Source: Actinomadura meyerae
Lineage (GTDB): Bacteria; Actinomycetota; Actinomycetes; Streptosporangiales; Streptosporangiaceae
DNA length: 39,605 bases
Assembly: GCF_900188445.1 (NCBI RefSeq)
Contig: NZ_FZOR01000062.1
Location: forward strand, 1-39,605
Direction of reading: 5' to 3'
Below the pieces are notes generated by a model, which saw only the letters and a list, made by a program, of their open reading frames with translations, was not told the origin of the DNA and did not search any database. Below are positions 24,065 through 31,351 of this stretch, piece after piece. Numbering within the stretch: the stretch's first letter is position 1; every line of letters begins with the position of its first letter. Made by a program: the position numbers and the translations under genes.

Positions 24065-24466
24065 TCAGGACCGGGGGACGCGCAGGTGCCTGCGCTCGGC
24101 CAGCTCCTCCTCACCGACCACGGTCAGGATCGGAGTCCCGGGAGGCGCGAACATGGTCACCACCAGCTGCGACTGCGCGTCCGGAAGGTTGTTGGCCCCC
24201 TGGATGTGGATCACGTCGCCGCCCGGCTCGAACACGGCTTCCCCGGCCTTGATCACCCGGGGTGCCTGCCCCTCCAGCTCGAAGAGGATCTCGCCCTGTG
24301 TCACGTAGCCGAACACCGGTCCGGGGTGCCGGTGCGGCGGCGCGCCGGGGTCGCCGGGCGGCAGCGTCACCCGGACCGTCCTGGCCTCGGCCCCGTCCAC
24401 GATCTTGGCCGTAGCGTCCGGCAGGGTCGCGACCACCTCGACGCCCGGAGGCAGGTGAGAGCTCAT
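24065..24466 (-). CDS. Small cupin-domain protein
   Basis: A 133-residue single-domain cupin. Motif 1 is PPHRHPGPVFGYVTQGEILFELEG (HRH-x(n)-E with G residues) and motif 2 is EPGGDVIHIQGANN, giving His/His/Glu/His-type metal ligands. No signal peptide in the chosen form. Start ATG 24464-24466 has a very strong GAGGAGGA site. Role unknown; such proteins range from dioxygenase-like to sugar isomerase-like. Lies 82 bp downstream of the antitoxin gene on the same strand. Confidence 0.87.
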   Translation of the reverse strand: MSSHLPPGVEVVATLPDATAKIVDGAEARTVRVTLPPGDPGAPPHRHPGPVFGYVTQGEILFELEGQAPRVIKAGEAVFEPGGDVIHIQGANNLPDAQSQLVVTMFAPPGTPILTVVGEEELAERRHLRVPRS

Positions 24467-24548
24467 GCGTTCCTCCTCAGAGTGACTGTCGACAGATAGA
24501 ACAGATAGACAGGACGCCCCACCCGTTTGTGACAGCACCCGCCGCCGG

Positions 24549-25643
24549 TCACGGCTCCGGGAGGTGGATACTCCGCTTCAGCCTGTTGCCGTTCCGGTAG
24601 CTGAGCAGGCCCTCCCGCTGCATCCGCCCCACGACGATGCCCGGCGCAATCCCTACCTCCATGGCGAAGCGCCTGATGTCGTCCAGCTTCTTCAGGTCGG
24701 GAAGCCGCCGCGCCGCGTCCGGCGGGATCAACAGGTCTCGGGCGAAGGTGTCGGCCTCGGCCTCGCACGGGTCTGCTCCGCCGTCGTCCGCCTCGATCCA
24801 CACCGCTCTCTTGCTGTGCTTCATCACATGGCACAGCTCATGGAAGAACGTGAACCAGAGCTGGTCGTCGGTTCTGTAGCGTCCGCTGAGCATGACCATC
24901 GCCTTCTGCGGCGACAACCACTTGGTCGCACCCGCCGCCCGCGTTCCGGGGATTTCCGGGACGACGACAAGGGCGATGCCATTACGGGCGCAGATGTCGA
25001 CGGTGAGTTTGAAGAACACCTCGGGAGGCTGCACCGTGAGCTGCCGCAGGGCCCGCAGATCCTGATCGAGACGGTGCCTGTCGTACGGCTCGCAGGCGAC
25101 GTCACGGGCCTGGAGCTCACCCAGCCTCAGCCAGGCGGCGACGGCACCCGGCTTGGCCGCGAACGCCTTGGTCTGACGGAAGCGGACCGCAGGATCGGCG
25201 TACAACTCCCTGTAGGACGCGAGGTGCGCGACGCCGAAGAAGCTAAGAACCTGCTCGACCCGGCTGGCGGGGTCCTTGGGGACCGGGGGCAGAACCCCTC
25301 GCTTGACCAGTTCACTCACCGGTATCTCGTCCCGGACCCACGCGATCAACTCGTCGAGGTCACTGCGTCCGCGCAGCCGCGTCCGGGTCGTCTGGTAGTC
25401 GGCCTCCAGCCTGTTCCACAGGCGCGCCGGCATGCCCGTCACCAGTTGCAGCCGCAGGGCTACAACCGGTGTCAGCGGCACGAGCCCCTGGATGAGCTGG
25501 TTGACGTGCTTCGGGGTGAGGCCGAGACGCGCGGACAGCTGTCGCTGAGACATTCCGAGGTCGTCGAGGAACTCCCGGATGGTCTCGCCCGGCGGTACCG
25601 CGTAGTCCGGCTCCGCGGGCTCATGGAGCTCCTGCTCCGGCAC
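24549..25643 (-). CDS. higA: HigA-type antitoxin fused to ImmA/IrrE metallopeptidase
   Basis: A 364-residue two-domain protein. The N-terminal XRE/HigA HTH (about 20-80) reads PPGETIREFLDDLGMSQRQLSARL then GLTPKHVNQLIQG. The C-terminal ImmA/IrrE zinc peptidase has FFHELCHVMKHSK (HELCH at about 268-272) and EAEADTFARDLLIP (about 294-307), the complete HEXXH plus downstream acidic site. ImmA/IrrE peptidases cleave transcriptional repressors. Start GTG 25643 is chosen for an AAGGGAG site eight bases upstream; a TTG at 25703 would overlap the toxin gene. The gene follows the HigB toxin gene by 31 bp, the inverted order typical of higBA. Confidence 0.85.
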   Translation of the reverse strand: MPEQELHEPAEPDYAVPPGETIREFLDDLGMSQRQLSARLGLTPKHVNQLIQGLVPLTPVVALRLQLVTGMPARLWNRLEADYQTTRTRLRGRSDLDELIAWVRDEIPVSELVKRGVLPPVPKDPASRVEQVLSFFGVAHLASYRELYADPAVRFRQTKAFAAKPGAVAAWLRLGELQARDVACEPYDRHRLDQDLRALRQLTVQPPEVFFKLTVDICARNGIALVVVPEIPGTRAAGATKWLSPQKAMVMLSGRYRTDDQLWFTFFHELCHVMKHSKRAVWIEADDGGADPCEAEADTFARDLLIPPDAARRLPDLKKLDDIRRFAMEVGIAPGIVVGRMQREGLLSYRNGNRLKRSIHLPEP

Positions 25644-25674
25644 TGTGCTCACTCCCTTCGACGCGTCGGCCGGC

Positions 25675-26004
25675 TCAGCCGCCGTGGTAGTCGATGATCT
25701 CAACGACCAGCGCGGCGATCTCTTCCACGATCTCCGCTACCCGCCTCTCCTCGTCGGTCATCGGCCGGAAGACCATACGCCACCCGGCGTGCAGGCAGAA
25801 GGCGAAGCAGCCGCTGTAGTACGCGCCCTTGAGCGGGTGGCAACGCCCCGGCATGCGCATGAGGTCGTCGATGCTCTCGGCGGCCGCCAGCGCGCCGAGC
25901 CGCATCCCGATCTTTCTGGCGCCTTCGGCGCCGTACTTCTTGCGCAGGGCCCGGTCGGACGCACAGAGGTCGCGAAGATCAGGGTCTGCAAACCGCACCT
26001 CCAA
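25675..26004 (-). CDS. higB: HigB-type toxin (RelE/ParE superfamily)
   Basis: A 109-residue predicted ribosome-dependent mRNA interferase. It has EVRFADPDLRDLCASDRALRKKYG at the N-terminus, RCHPLKGAYYSG in the middle and GWRMVFRPMTDEE followed by EIIDYHGG at the C-terminus, the HigB signature (HPLKG, WRhvF, DYH). The start is TTG 26004 since AGGAGG (complement of 26011-26016) is six bases upstream and the family N-terminus begins here; ATG starts further up would add residues not in the family. First gene of a toxin-antitoxin operon with 24549-25643. Confidence 0.85.
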   Translation of the reverse strand: MEVRFADPDLRDLCASDRALRKKYGAEGARKIGMRLGALAAAESIDDLMRMPGRCHPLKGAYYSGCFAFCLHAGWRMVFRPMTDEERRVAEIVEEIAALVVEIIDYHGG

Positions 26005-26017
26005 TCGCGTCCTCCTA

Positions 26018-26050
26018 AGAGTATGTACCCAGTAGGTAAACATTGACTCG
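26018..26050 (-). promoter_or_regulatory. AT-rich promoter/operator region of higBA
   Basis: On the minus strand TTTACC and TACATACTCT precede the ribosome site, and TACC/GGTA with flanking ATG/CAT half-sites form an imperfect dyad. The HigA HTH is the expected binder. -10 TACTCT is likely; the -35 is unclear. Confidence 0.4.
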
Positions 26051-26414
26051 GGCCTGGGGAGGACTCTGGCACAGAACATTCATGATCGTTGCTTGCGACC
26101 GGAACGAGACCGCCGTCTACAGCAGACAAATCCGAGCACACCCGCATAAAGCAAGCGCCCCGTGACCGAGAGCGGCCAGAGGGCGGACGAGCCGGCCACC
26201 ACGCCGGCGCTCAGCACAGGGCGCTTGCAGGACGGCCGTCCGGGTCGGCCCGGGTGCGCACCGTGAGGGGCCGCCGCGAAACACATCACCAGGGTTTTCC
26301 GGCGAACGGTCGTGGATTCGGAGTGGGGGCCATGTGGCCAGGAGCCGGAAATGGCGGCCTGGATCGGCTGCCGGGGCCGGGGAGGCCGGTTCCGCGATCG
26401 GCAATTGCGGAGAC
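26051..26414. other. Intergenic stretch, no supported gene
   Basis: About 360 bp between the toxin promoter and the terminator at 26415. Open frames occur on both strands, but none has a ribosome site or family motif. Nothing else seen. Confidence 0.5.
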
Positions 26415-26456
26415 ACGGCGGCCGCGAGCCCGGCGGATCGGGCTCGCGGCCGTCGT
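26415..26456 (-). terminator. Strong 18-bp stem terminator of the small membrane-protein gene
   Basis: GGCCGCGAGCCCG (26420-26432) pairs perfectly with CGGGCTCGCGGCC (26439-26451), loop GCGGAT. Five more pairs (one wobble) extend it to 26415-26456. Confidence 0.85.
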
Positions 26457-26471
26457 GGCGAGAGTTTCGGG

Positions 26472-26756
26472 TCAGGCGCCGGCGCGTTCGCCGAAGAGCG
26501 CCTTCGCGAACCTGAACAGCATCAGGACCGGCAGAATGAAGGCGTAGAAGAACATGAAGTACTCGCCGCCGTCGAAGATGAACCCGAGGTAGACCCCATA
26601 GCCGACGAAGCCGACGCCGAAGGCCAGGTTGAGCAGCCTTTCGCCGCCGCTCTGGCCGCCCCCGACGGCCGCCATGAGGAGCATGGCGAGGCCGGACACC
26701 AGCAGAAAGACGACGTACCACGAGAATGCGGCGTCCGCGCCGAAGTCGATATTCAT
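26472..26756 (-). CDS. Small integral membrane protein (3 TM)
   Basis: A 94-residue protein with three hydrophobic segments: SWYVVFLLVSGLAMLLMAAV, LLNLAFGVGFVGYGVYLGFIF and FMFFYAFILPVLMLFRFAKAL. Polar loops GGGQSGGER and DGGEY. No known family; resembles small bacterial membrane proteins of unknown role. Start ATG 26754-26756 has AAGGGA about five bases upstream, a -10-like TATGAT lies at the complement of 26792-26797, and a strong terminator follows, so it is a real monocistronic gene. Confidence 0.75.
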   Translation of the reverse strand: MNIDFGADAAFSWYVVFLLVSGLAMLLMAAVGGGQSGGERLLNLAFGVGFVGYGVYLGFIFDGGEYFMFFYAFILPVLMLFRFAKALFGERAGA

Positions 26757-27027
26757 GATTTCCCTTTGAATGTGCGTGACAAAGCTGGATGATCATAGCG
26801 GCCACTGGTGCTGGGAATCCCCGTTGGCCGCATCAGGCCAATGGCTGCCGCAACCGGGGCCCGGAAGGACCGCACCGGCGGGCCATTGTCACGGGAATCT
26901 CACGCATGCTCTCGCTCAGTGAATGGCCGGGCCACTTTCGAAAAAGGGTTGTCGTCCCGTCATGGCGATCGGTGGCGGGCGGGCGCGGCGGCGGGCGAGG
27001 ACGCCCTCCAGGGGCCCTGTCCAGGAA
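26757..27027. other. Intergenic stretch between divergent genes
   Basis: Holds the promoter of the small membrane-protein gene (minus strand) and a perfect dyad TTGGCC / GGCCAA (26824-26829, 26836-26841). No supported gene. Confidence 0.5.
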
Positions 27028-27066
27028 CCATACTTCGGGGTATGGTCTCCGTACTATGGAGTATGG
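27028..27066 (+). promoter_or_regulatory. Tandem operators over promoter and start codon
   Basis: Site 1, CCATACTTCGGGGTATGG (27028-27045), is a perfect 6-bp dyad. Site 2, CCGTACTATGGAGTATGG (27049-27066), is the same with one mismatch. Their centres are 21 bp apart, two helical turns. A TANNNT -10 (TATGGT, 27041-27046) lies within site 1, and ATG 27056 lies in site 2. A TetR-type repressor, probably the one at 28241, would bind here. Confidence 0.65.
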
Positions 27067-28222
27067 AACCGAGATCGTGCAGCGCGCCAGGGAGCTCGCG
27101 CCCGTCCTGGCGGAGCGCGCGGAGGCGGCCGAGGCGGCGCGGCGGCTGCCGGACGAGACCATCGCGGACCTCGCCGCGACCGGACTGTTCGAGATGCTCG
27201 TACCGAAGCGGTTCGGCGGCGCCGAGCTGGGGTTCGAGCCGATGGCGGCGGCCTGCCGGGAGATCGGGGCGGCGTGCGCCTCCACCGGATGGCTGTCGGT
27301 GATCTACACGCTGCACAACTGGATGGTCGGGCTGTTCCCCGAGCAGGCCCAGGCCGAGGTGTGGGCGGAGCGGCCGTACGGGCTGATCCCGTGCACCCTG
27401 TCGCCGTCCGGCACCGCGAAGCCCGTGGACGGCGGTCACACCGTCACCGGCCGCTGGGGATGGGGCAGCGGCGTCATGCACGCCGACCACGTGATGGTCA
27501 TGGCGCTGGTCACGGTGGACGACACGATCGAGCCGCGGCTGTTCCTGATCCCGCGCGACGAGGTGATCGTCCACGACGTCTGGCACACCAGCGGGATGCG
27601 CGGCACGGGCAGCAACGACATCGAGGTGGCCGACGTGTTCGTGCCCGAGCACCGGTCGGTGCCGATGGTGGAGCTGACGGAGGGGCGGTCACCCGGCTCG
27701 CGCGTGAACTCCGCGCCGCTCTACCGGACGCCCCTGGTGCCGGTGTTCGCGCTGACCGGTGCGGCACCCGTGCTCGGCGCCGCCGAAGGGGTCCTCGCGC
27801 GGTTCACCGAGCGGATGTCGACGCGGGTGATGGCCTACAGCGGGCAGCGGCAGCGCGACCTGGTGAGCGGGCAGATCCGGTTCTCCGCGGCGACCGCTGA
27901 CCTGGCGGCCGCCCGGCTCCTGCTGGACGGCGCGATAGGCGACGTGACCTCGGCCATCGCCGAGGGACGTCCCCTCGACATGACGGAGCGGGCGCGGGCC
28001 CGCCTGGTGGCGGCGCACGTGGCGGCGACCGCGCGGCGGGTCGTGAACGACCTGTGCTCCGCGGCGGGGGCGAGCGCGCAGTTCTCGTCCTCCCCGTTCC
28101 AGCGGGCGCAGCGCGATGTGAATACGATCTCCGGGCATGTGGTGTTCGATCCGGACGCGGCCTACACGCTCTACGGCAGGATCGGGCTGGGGCTCGACGC
28201 CGGCCCGGTCGTCCTCGTCTGA
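27056..28222 (+). CDS. Acyl-CoA dehydrogenase / HsaA-like flavin monooxygenase
   Basis: A 388-residue acyl-CoA dehydrogenase-fold flavoprotein. N-terminal helices (LPDETIADLAATGLFEMLVPKRFGGAELGF), the middle beta domain (GRWGWGSGVMHADHVMV, then FLIPRDEVIVHDVWHTSGMRGTGSNDIEVADVFVP given in parts) and the C-terminal helices with a DUF-type acyl-CoA_dh_2 end (AQFSSSPFQRAQRDVNTISGH) resemble the HsaA/HpaB-like group-D oxygenases more than true dehydrogenases, so a reduced-flavin-dependent hydroxylase is likely. No partner flavin reductase nearby. It lacks a Shine-Dalgarno; transcript probably leaderless from a -10 at 27041. Followed 18 bp later by its TetR gene. Confidence 0.85.
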   Translation: MEYGTEIVQRARELAPVLAERAEAAEAARRLPDETIADLAATGLFEMLVPKRFGGAELGFEPMAAACREIGAACASTGWLSVIYTLHNWMVGLFPEQAQAEVWAERPYGLIPCTLSPSGTAKPVDGGHTVTGRWGWGSGVMHADHVMVMALVTVDDTIEPRLFLIPRDEVIVHDVWHTSGMRGTGSNDIEVADVFVPEHRSVPMVELTEGRSPGSRVNSAPLYRTPLVPVFALTGAAPVLGAAEGVLARFTERMSTRVMAYSGQRQRDLVSGQIRFSAATADLAAARLLLDGAIGDVTSAIAEGRPLDMTERARARLVAAHVAATARRVVNDLCSAAGASAQFSSSPFQRAQRDVNTISGHVVFDPDAAYTLYGRIGLGLDAGPVVLV

Positions 28223-28240
28223 CCGGGGGCGGGCGCGGGC

Positions 28241-28825
28241 ATGACGGCGCGGACGGGGACGGCGCGGACGGGGACGGCGCGGACGAGGATGGCGCGGACG
28301 AGGATGGCGCGGCGGGACTGGATCGAGGCCGCCTACCAGGAACTGGCCAGGGCCGGCGAGCGCGGCGTGACGATCAACGCGCTCGCGGCCCGGCTCGGCG
28401 TCACCAAGGGAAGCTTCTACTGGCACTTCACCGACCGTCCCGAGCTGATGCGGGCGCTGCTCGACCGGTGGGCGCACGAGCGGACGGACGAGGTGCTCGG
28501 CCTGTCCCTCGGCAGCACCGGCGATCCGCGCGAGCGGCTGCGCCGCATCCAGGCGCTCGGCCGGGAGGTCGCGCCGATCGACCGCGCGATGCGGCTGTGG
28601 GCGCAGCACGAGCCCGCGGCGGAGGAGGCGGTGCGGCACGCCGACCGGGCCCTGCTCGGGCACATCGCCGCCTGCCTGGAGGACCTCGGCTTCGGCGCCG
28701 ACGAGGCGCGCCTGCGGGCCCGGCTCATGCTGCGCTCGTGGGTCGGCGGCTACCTGATGCCCGGTGAGGACGGCTCCGACCTGTACGAACGCACGCTGGA
28801 GATCCTGCTCTCGCCCGGTGACTAG
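28241..28825 (+). CDS. TetR family transcriptional regulator
   Basis: Up to 194 residues. The HTH follows a repetitive N-terminus: RRDWIEAAYQELARAGERGV, then TINALAARLGVTKGSFYWHFTDRPELM, canonical TetR. The ligand domain has a TetR_C-like YLMPGEDGSDLYE ending. Three in-frame ATGs (28241, 28289, 28304) arise from a 15-bp repeat; the HTH would be complete from any of them and 28304 gives the family-like N-terminus. It is 18 bp downstream of the flavoprotein gene and likely binds the tandem operators at 27028-27066. Its stop shares CTAG with the convergent gene. Confidence 0.87.
   Translation: MTARTGTARTGTARTRMARTRMARRDWIEAAYQELARAGERGVTINALAARLGVTKGSFYWHFTDRPELMRALLDRWAHERTDEVLGLSLGSTGDPRERLRRIQALGREVAPIDRAMRLWAQHEPAAEEAVRHADRALLGHIAACLEDLGFGADEARLRARLMLRSWVGGYLMPGEDGSDLYERTLEILLSPGD
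28244..28318 (+). repeat. Tandem repeat, 5 x 15 bp, at TetR N-terminus
   Basis: ACGGCGCGGACGGGG twice, then GAGG-ending and ATG-starting variants, at 28244, 28259, 28274, 28289 and 28304. Two of the later units begin with an in-frame ATG, so duplication created extra start codons. Confidence 0.9.
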
Positions 28826-29022
28826 TCGGGGCTCCCCGGCTGGTCGCTCGCGCCCGTCCCCCGGCGCCTGATGCGTCCCTCCATGTCCTGTTCGGCGTCG
28901 CGGGTGCTCGGGCCCTCGTCCGCGTCGAGATGCCCGGGGGCGTCGCTCGCCCCGGTGCCGACCCTGTCGATGCGCCGCCTCATGTCCGCTTCGGCTTTCC
29001 TGCCGATCGCCTGCTCGTTCAT
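28822..29022 (-). CDS. Small protein (66 aa) with internal duplication
   Basis: A 66-residue hydrophilic protein. Two related modules of about 24 residues follow each other: AEADMRRRIDRVGTGASDAPGH and AEQDMEGRIRRRGTGASDQPGS, each with a charged helix, then GTGASD and a Pro/Gly turn. Start ATG 29020-29022 with GGGGGAAG about five bases upstream. No known family and no membrane segment. The stop overlaps the TetR stop (CTAG, 28822-28825). Coding status is likely but not certain. Confidence 0.55.
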   Translation of the reverse strand: MNEQAIGRKAEADMRRRIDRVGTGASDAPGHLDADEGPSTRDAEQDMEGRIRRRGTGASDQPGSPD

Positions 29023-29113
29023 AGGGCTTCCCCCGCTTCCGGACGAACCGGTCGTTCTGCTGTTGCTACCCCTCCGACCTGCGCTTACCCTCCGGCGGCG
29101 GCGGCCTTCGCAG

Positions 29114-29143
29114 GGTCAGCCGAGGCGCGGTCAGCCGAGGCGT
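29114..29143 (-). repeat. Stop-spanning tandem repeat, 2 x 15 bp
   Basis: GGTCAGCCGAGGCGC at 29114 and GGTCAGCCGAGGCGT at 29129. The stop of the epoxide hydrolase (TCA at 29131-29133) is in the second copy, and the unit length keeps the frame, so the stop codon itself is duplicated in frame. Confidence 0.9.
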
Positions 29144-30114
29144 GCGAGGAAGGCGAGCATCGCCTCGTTGACTTCGCGGGGCGCCTCCATCTGCACGAAG
29201 TGGCCCGCTCCCTCAACGGTGTGGACGTCGCGCAGGCCCGGCACCAGTTCCTCCATCTGCTTCAGGGCGTTGGACCCCATCATCTGCAGGACGGGGTCAC
29301 GCTCCCCCACGAGGAACATCGTTGGGACGGTGACAGGCTCGTCCGGACGCATCTGCTTCTCCCTCCAGACGTGGTCGTAGGCCCGGTACCAGTTGAGGCC
29401 GCCGGTGAAGCCCGTCCGGCGGAACTCATCGACGTAGTAGGCGAACTCGTCCTTCGACAGCCACGGCCATGGCAGGGGCGGGGCTTCAGGCAGCACGTCC
29501 AGGTAGCCGTTGCCTTCGCTGGGGTGCTGCCAGATGTCGAGGTACCGGTATCCGCCGCTGAGCGCCCAGAACACGTTCGCCAGGAAGCGCTCTGGCTCGG
29601 CCCCCAGTTCCTCATCCGCGGGCCCCTGCTCCTGGAAGTAGTGCACGTGGACGAAGTGCTGCTGCGCCATCCGCGCGTAGAGCTCGGTGGGCGGACGACT
29701 GGAAACCGGCATGCGCGGCACGCTCAGCTGCATCAGCGCCTTGACCCGTCCGGGGGCCCATTGAGGCAGGTCCCAGACGAGAGCGGCCCCGAAGTCATGT
29801 CCGACGAAGACGGCGTCATCCATGCCCAGGGCGTCCAGGAGCCCGACCATGTCGGCGACAGTGCGGCACCGGTCGTACTGCTCCGGCGAGGCGGGACGTT
29901 CACTGCGCCCGTAGCCGCGCATGTCGACCGCGATGGCCCGGTACCCGGCCGCCGCCAGCACCGGCAACTGGTGGCGCCAGCTGTACCAGAGGCCGGGGAA
30001 GCCGTGGCACATCACGACCGGCCGCCCCCGCTCAGCCCCCATCTCGGCCACGTGAAGCGCGATGCCGCCGACGTCGAGCACGCGGTGCCGGACGTCCTCC
30101 TCGCCAAGGCTCAT
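29131..30114 (-). CDS. Epoxide hydrolase-like alpha/beta hydrolase
   Basis: A 327-residue alpha/beta hydrolase. Oxyanion motif HGFPGLWYSWRHQL, nucleophile Asp107 in VGHDFGAALV, acid Asp273 in VGERDPVLQ and His305 in GAGHFVQMEAP. An Asp nucleophile with an HGFP motif and a Tyr-rich lid is characteristic of soluble epoxide hydrolases; dehalogenases are the alternative. Start ATG 30112-30114 has GGAGG nine to ten bases upstream. Cytosolic. Divergent from the SnoaL-like gene. Confidence 0.87.
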   Translation of the reverse strand: MSLGEEDVRHRVLDVGGIALHVAEMGAERGRPVVMCHGFPGLWYSWRHQLPVLAAAGYRAIAVDMRGYGRSERPASPEQYDRCRTVADMVGLLDALGMDDAVFVGHDFGAALVWDLPQWAPGRVKALMQLSVPRMPVSSRPPTELYARMAQQHFVHVHYFQEQGPADEELGAEPERFLANVFWALSGGYRYLDIWQHPSEGNGYLDVLPEAPPLPWPWLSKDEFAYYVDEFRRTGFTGGLNWYRAYDHVWREKQMRPDEPVTVPTMFLVGERDPVLQMMGSNALKQMEELVPGLRDVHTVEGAGHFVQMEAPREVNEAMLAFLARLG

Positions 30115-30215
30115 GCCGACGATCCTCCGTGCTCGTCTCGCCGCGGTCCGCCGCCCTCCCATTCACCGGGACACCGCTGGACGGGCCGCGGGCCGTCGGC
30201 GAAGGTCGAGCCACC

Positions 30216-30710
30216 ATGCCGCAGCCACCGAGCCCCGACCTCGCCGCGCGCATCGCCCGGCTGGAGGCCGTCGAGGCCATCAAGGCCCTCAAGCACCGCT
30301 ACCTGCGCGCCTGCGACGCCAAGGACCCCGCGGAGTTCCGCGCGTGCTTCATCGCGTCCGGCGCCTCGATCGACTACGGCCGGCTCGGCGCCTTCGACGA
30401 CGCGGACGGCATCGCGCGGGTCTTCGAGCGGATCGCGCTCCAGAAGATCGACGGCCGGAACGCGATCCTGGACATGCACCACGCGATGCACCCGGACATC
30501 ACGGTGCACGACGAGACGACCGCGTCGGGGCGCTGGACGCTGAAGTTCCGCCAGGTCAACCTGCTCGACAACACCGAGACCGTCTCGACCGGCGAGTACG
30601 ACGACGAGTACGTCATCGAGGACGGCCGCTGGAAGATGTCCAAGTGCCACTTCCACCGGTACTGGTCGATCACGCGCCCGATCGGCCCGGAGTGCCGCGT
30701 CGACCAGTAG
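30216..30710 (+). CDS. SnoaL/NTF2-like protein
   Basis: A 164-residue protein of the NTF2-like (SnoaL_4) fold, a cone-shaped pocket used by many small isomerases, dehydratases and hydrolases. N-terminal helix DLAARIARLEAVEAIKALKHRYLRACDAKDPAEFRACF, then beta strands with HHAMHPDITVHDET and the C-terminal DDEYVIEDGRWKMSKCHFHRYW, the family pattern. Start ATG 30216 has only AAGG upstream; its exact start is a judgement. Divergent from the epoxide hydrolase gene (102-bp gap), so the two may act together, for example on an epoxide-derived product. The stop starts a 17-bp repeat array. Confidence 0.82.
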   Translation: MPQPPSPDLAARIARLEAVEAIKALKHRYLRACDAKDPAEFRACFIASGASIDYGRLGAFDDADGIARVFERIALQKIDGRNAILDMHHAMHPDITVHDETTASGRWTLKFRQVNLLDNTETVSTGEYDDEYVIEDGRWKMSKCHFHRYWSITRPIGPECRVDQ

Positions 30711-30772
30711 GCCGCTCCGATCAGTAGGCCGTCCCACTCAGTAGGCTGTCCCGATCAGCGGGCCGCTCCGGT
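30705..30772 (+). repeat. Stop-spanning tandem repeat, 4 x 17 bp
   Basis: Units at 30705, 30722, 30739 and 30756; the first is CAGTAGGCCGCTCCGAT. CAG-TAG of unit 1 is the last codon and stop of the SnoaL-like gene. Because 17 is not a multiple of three, repeated CAGTAGs put stops in all three frames. Confidence 0.92.
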
Positions 30773-30786
30773 TAGAGTTCCGCCCG

Positions 30787-31311
30787 ATGGATACGACATT
30801 TCGGACCGCCGTCCCGGCCGACGTCCCCGCGCTCGTCGCGCTGGTCGAGAGCGCCTACCGCGGCGACGCCAGCCGCGCCGGATGGACGACCGAGGCCGAC
30901 CTCCTCGGCGGGCAGCGCACCGACGCCGAAGCCGTCACCGGCGTCGTGACCGGCCCCGGCTCGATCATGCTCGTGGCCGAGACCGGCGGTGTCCTCGCCG
31001 CGTGCTGCCAGCTCGAGAACCGCGGCGGGCACGCCTACTTCGGCATGTTCGCCGTCGACCCGTCCCGCCAGGGCAGCGGTCTCGGCAAGCGCGTCCTCGC
31101 CGAGGCCGAACGCGTCGCGCGCGAGGAGTGGCACGCGGACGAGATGCACATGACGGTGATCACCGCCCGCGAGGAGCTGATCGCCTGGTACGTCCGCCGC
31201 GGCTACGCGCGGACCGGCGAGAAGAGCCCCTTCCCCTACGGCGACGAGCGCTTCGGCCTCCCCAAGCGCGACGACCTGGAATTCGAACTCCTGGTGAAGA
31301 AGCTCGTCTGA
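30787..31311 (+). CDS. GNAT family N-acetyltransferase
   Basis: A 174-residue acetyl-CoA-dependent transferase. Strand 1 and helix 1 TFRTAVPADVPALVALVESAYRG, motif A FAVDPSRQGSGLGKRVLAEAE (Q/RxxGxG/A pyrophosphate loop), then a motif B helix IAWYVRRGYARTGE. Substrate not determinable; similar proteins act on amino groups of small molecules or peptides. No Shine-Dalgarno is obvious; ATG 30787 follows the repeat array by 14 bp. Confidence 0.88.
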   Translation: MDTTFRTAVPADVPALVALVESAYRGDASRAGWTTEADLLGGQRTDAEAVTGVVTGPGSIMLVAETGGVLAACCQLENRGGHAYFGMFAVDPSRQGSGLGKRVLAEAERVAREEWHADEMHMTVITAREELIAWYVRRGYARTGEKSPFPYGDERFGLPKRDDLEFELLVKKLV

Positions 31312-31315
31312 GCCC

Positions 31316-31339
31316 CCGGCGGGGCTATTCGCCCGCCGG
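31316..31339. terminator. Hairpin between convergent GNAT and methyltransferase genes
   Basis: CCGGCGGG (31316-31323) and CCCGCCGG (31332-31339), perfect, eight-base loop. Confidence 0.7.
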
Positions 31340-31351
31340 AGCAGGCGGACG

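Noticed and set aside
25643..25703. TTG 25703 as start of the HigA/ImmA gene
   Set aside because: No ribosome site and it would overlap the toxin gene; GTG 25643 has a clear site.
26117..26416. 99-residue frame antisense to the intergenic stretch before the terminator
   Set aside because: No ribosome site, no recognisable domain, low-complexity residues.
30705..30772. 17-bp units considered as a CRISPR or iteron array
   Set aside because: No spacers, imperfect units, no replication gene; reads as a tandem duplication from the stop codon.
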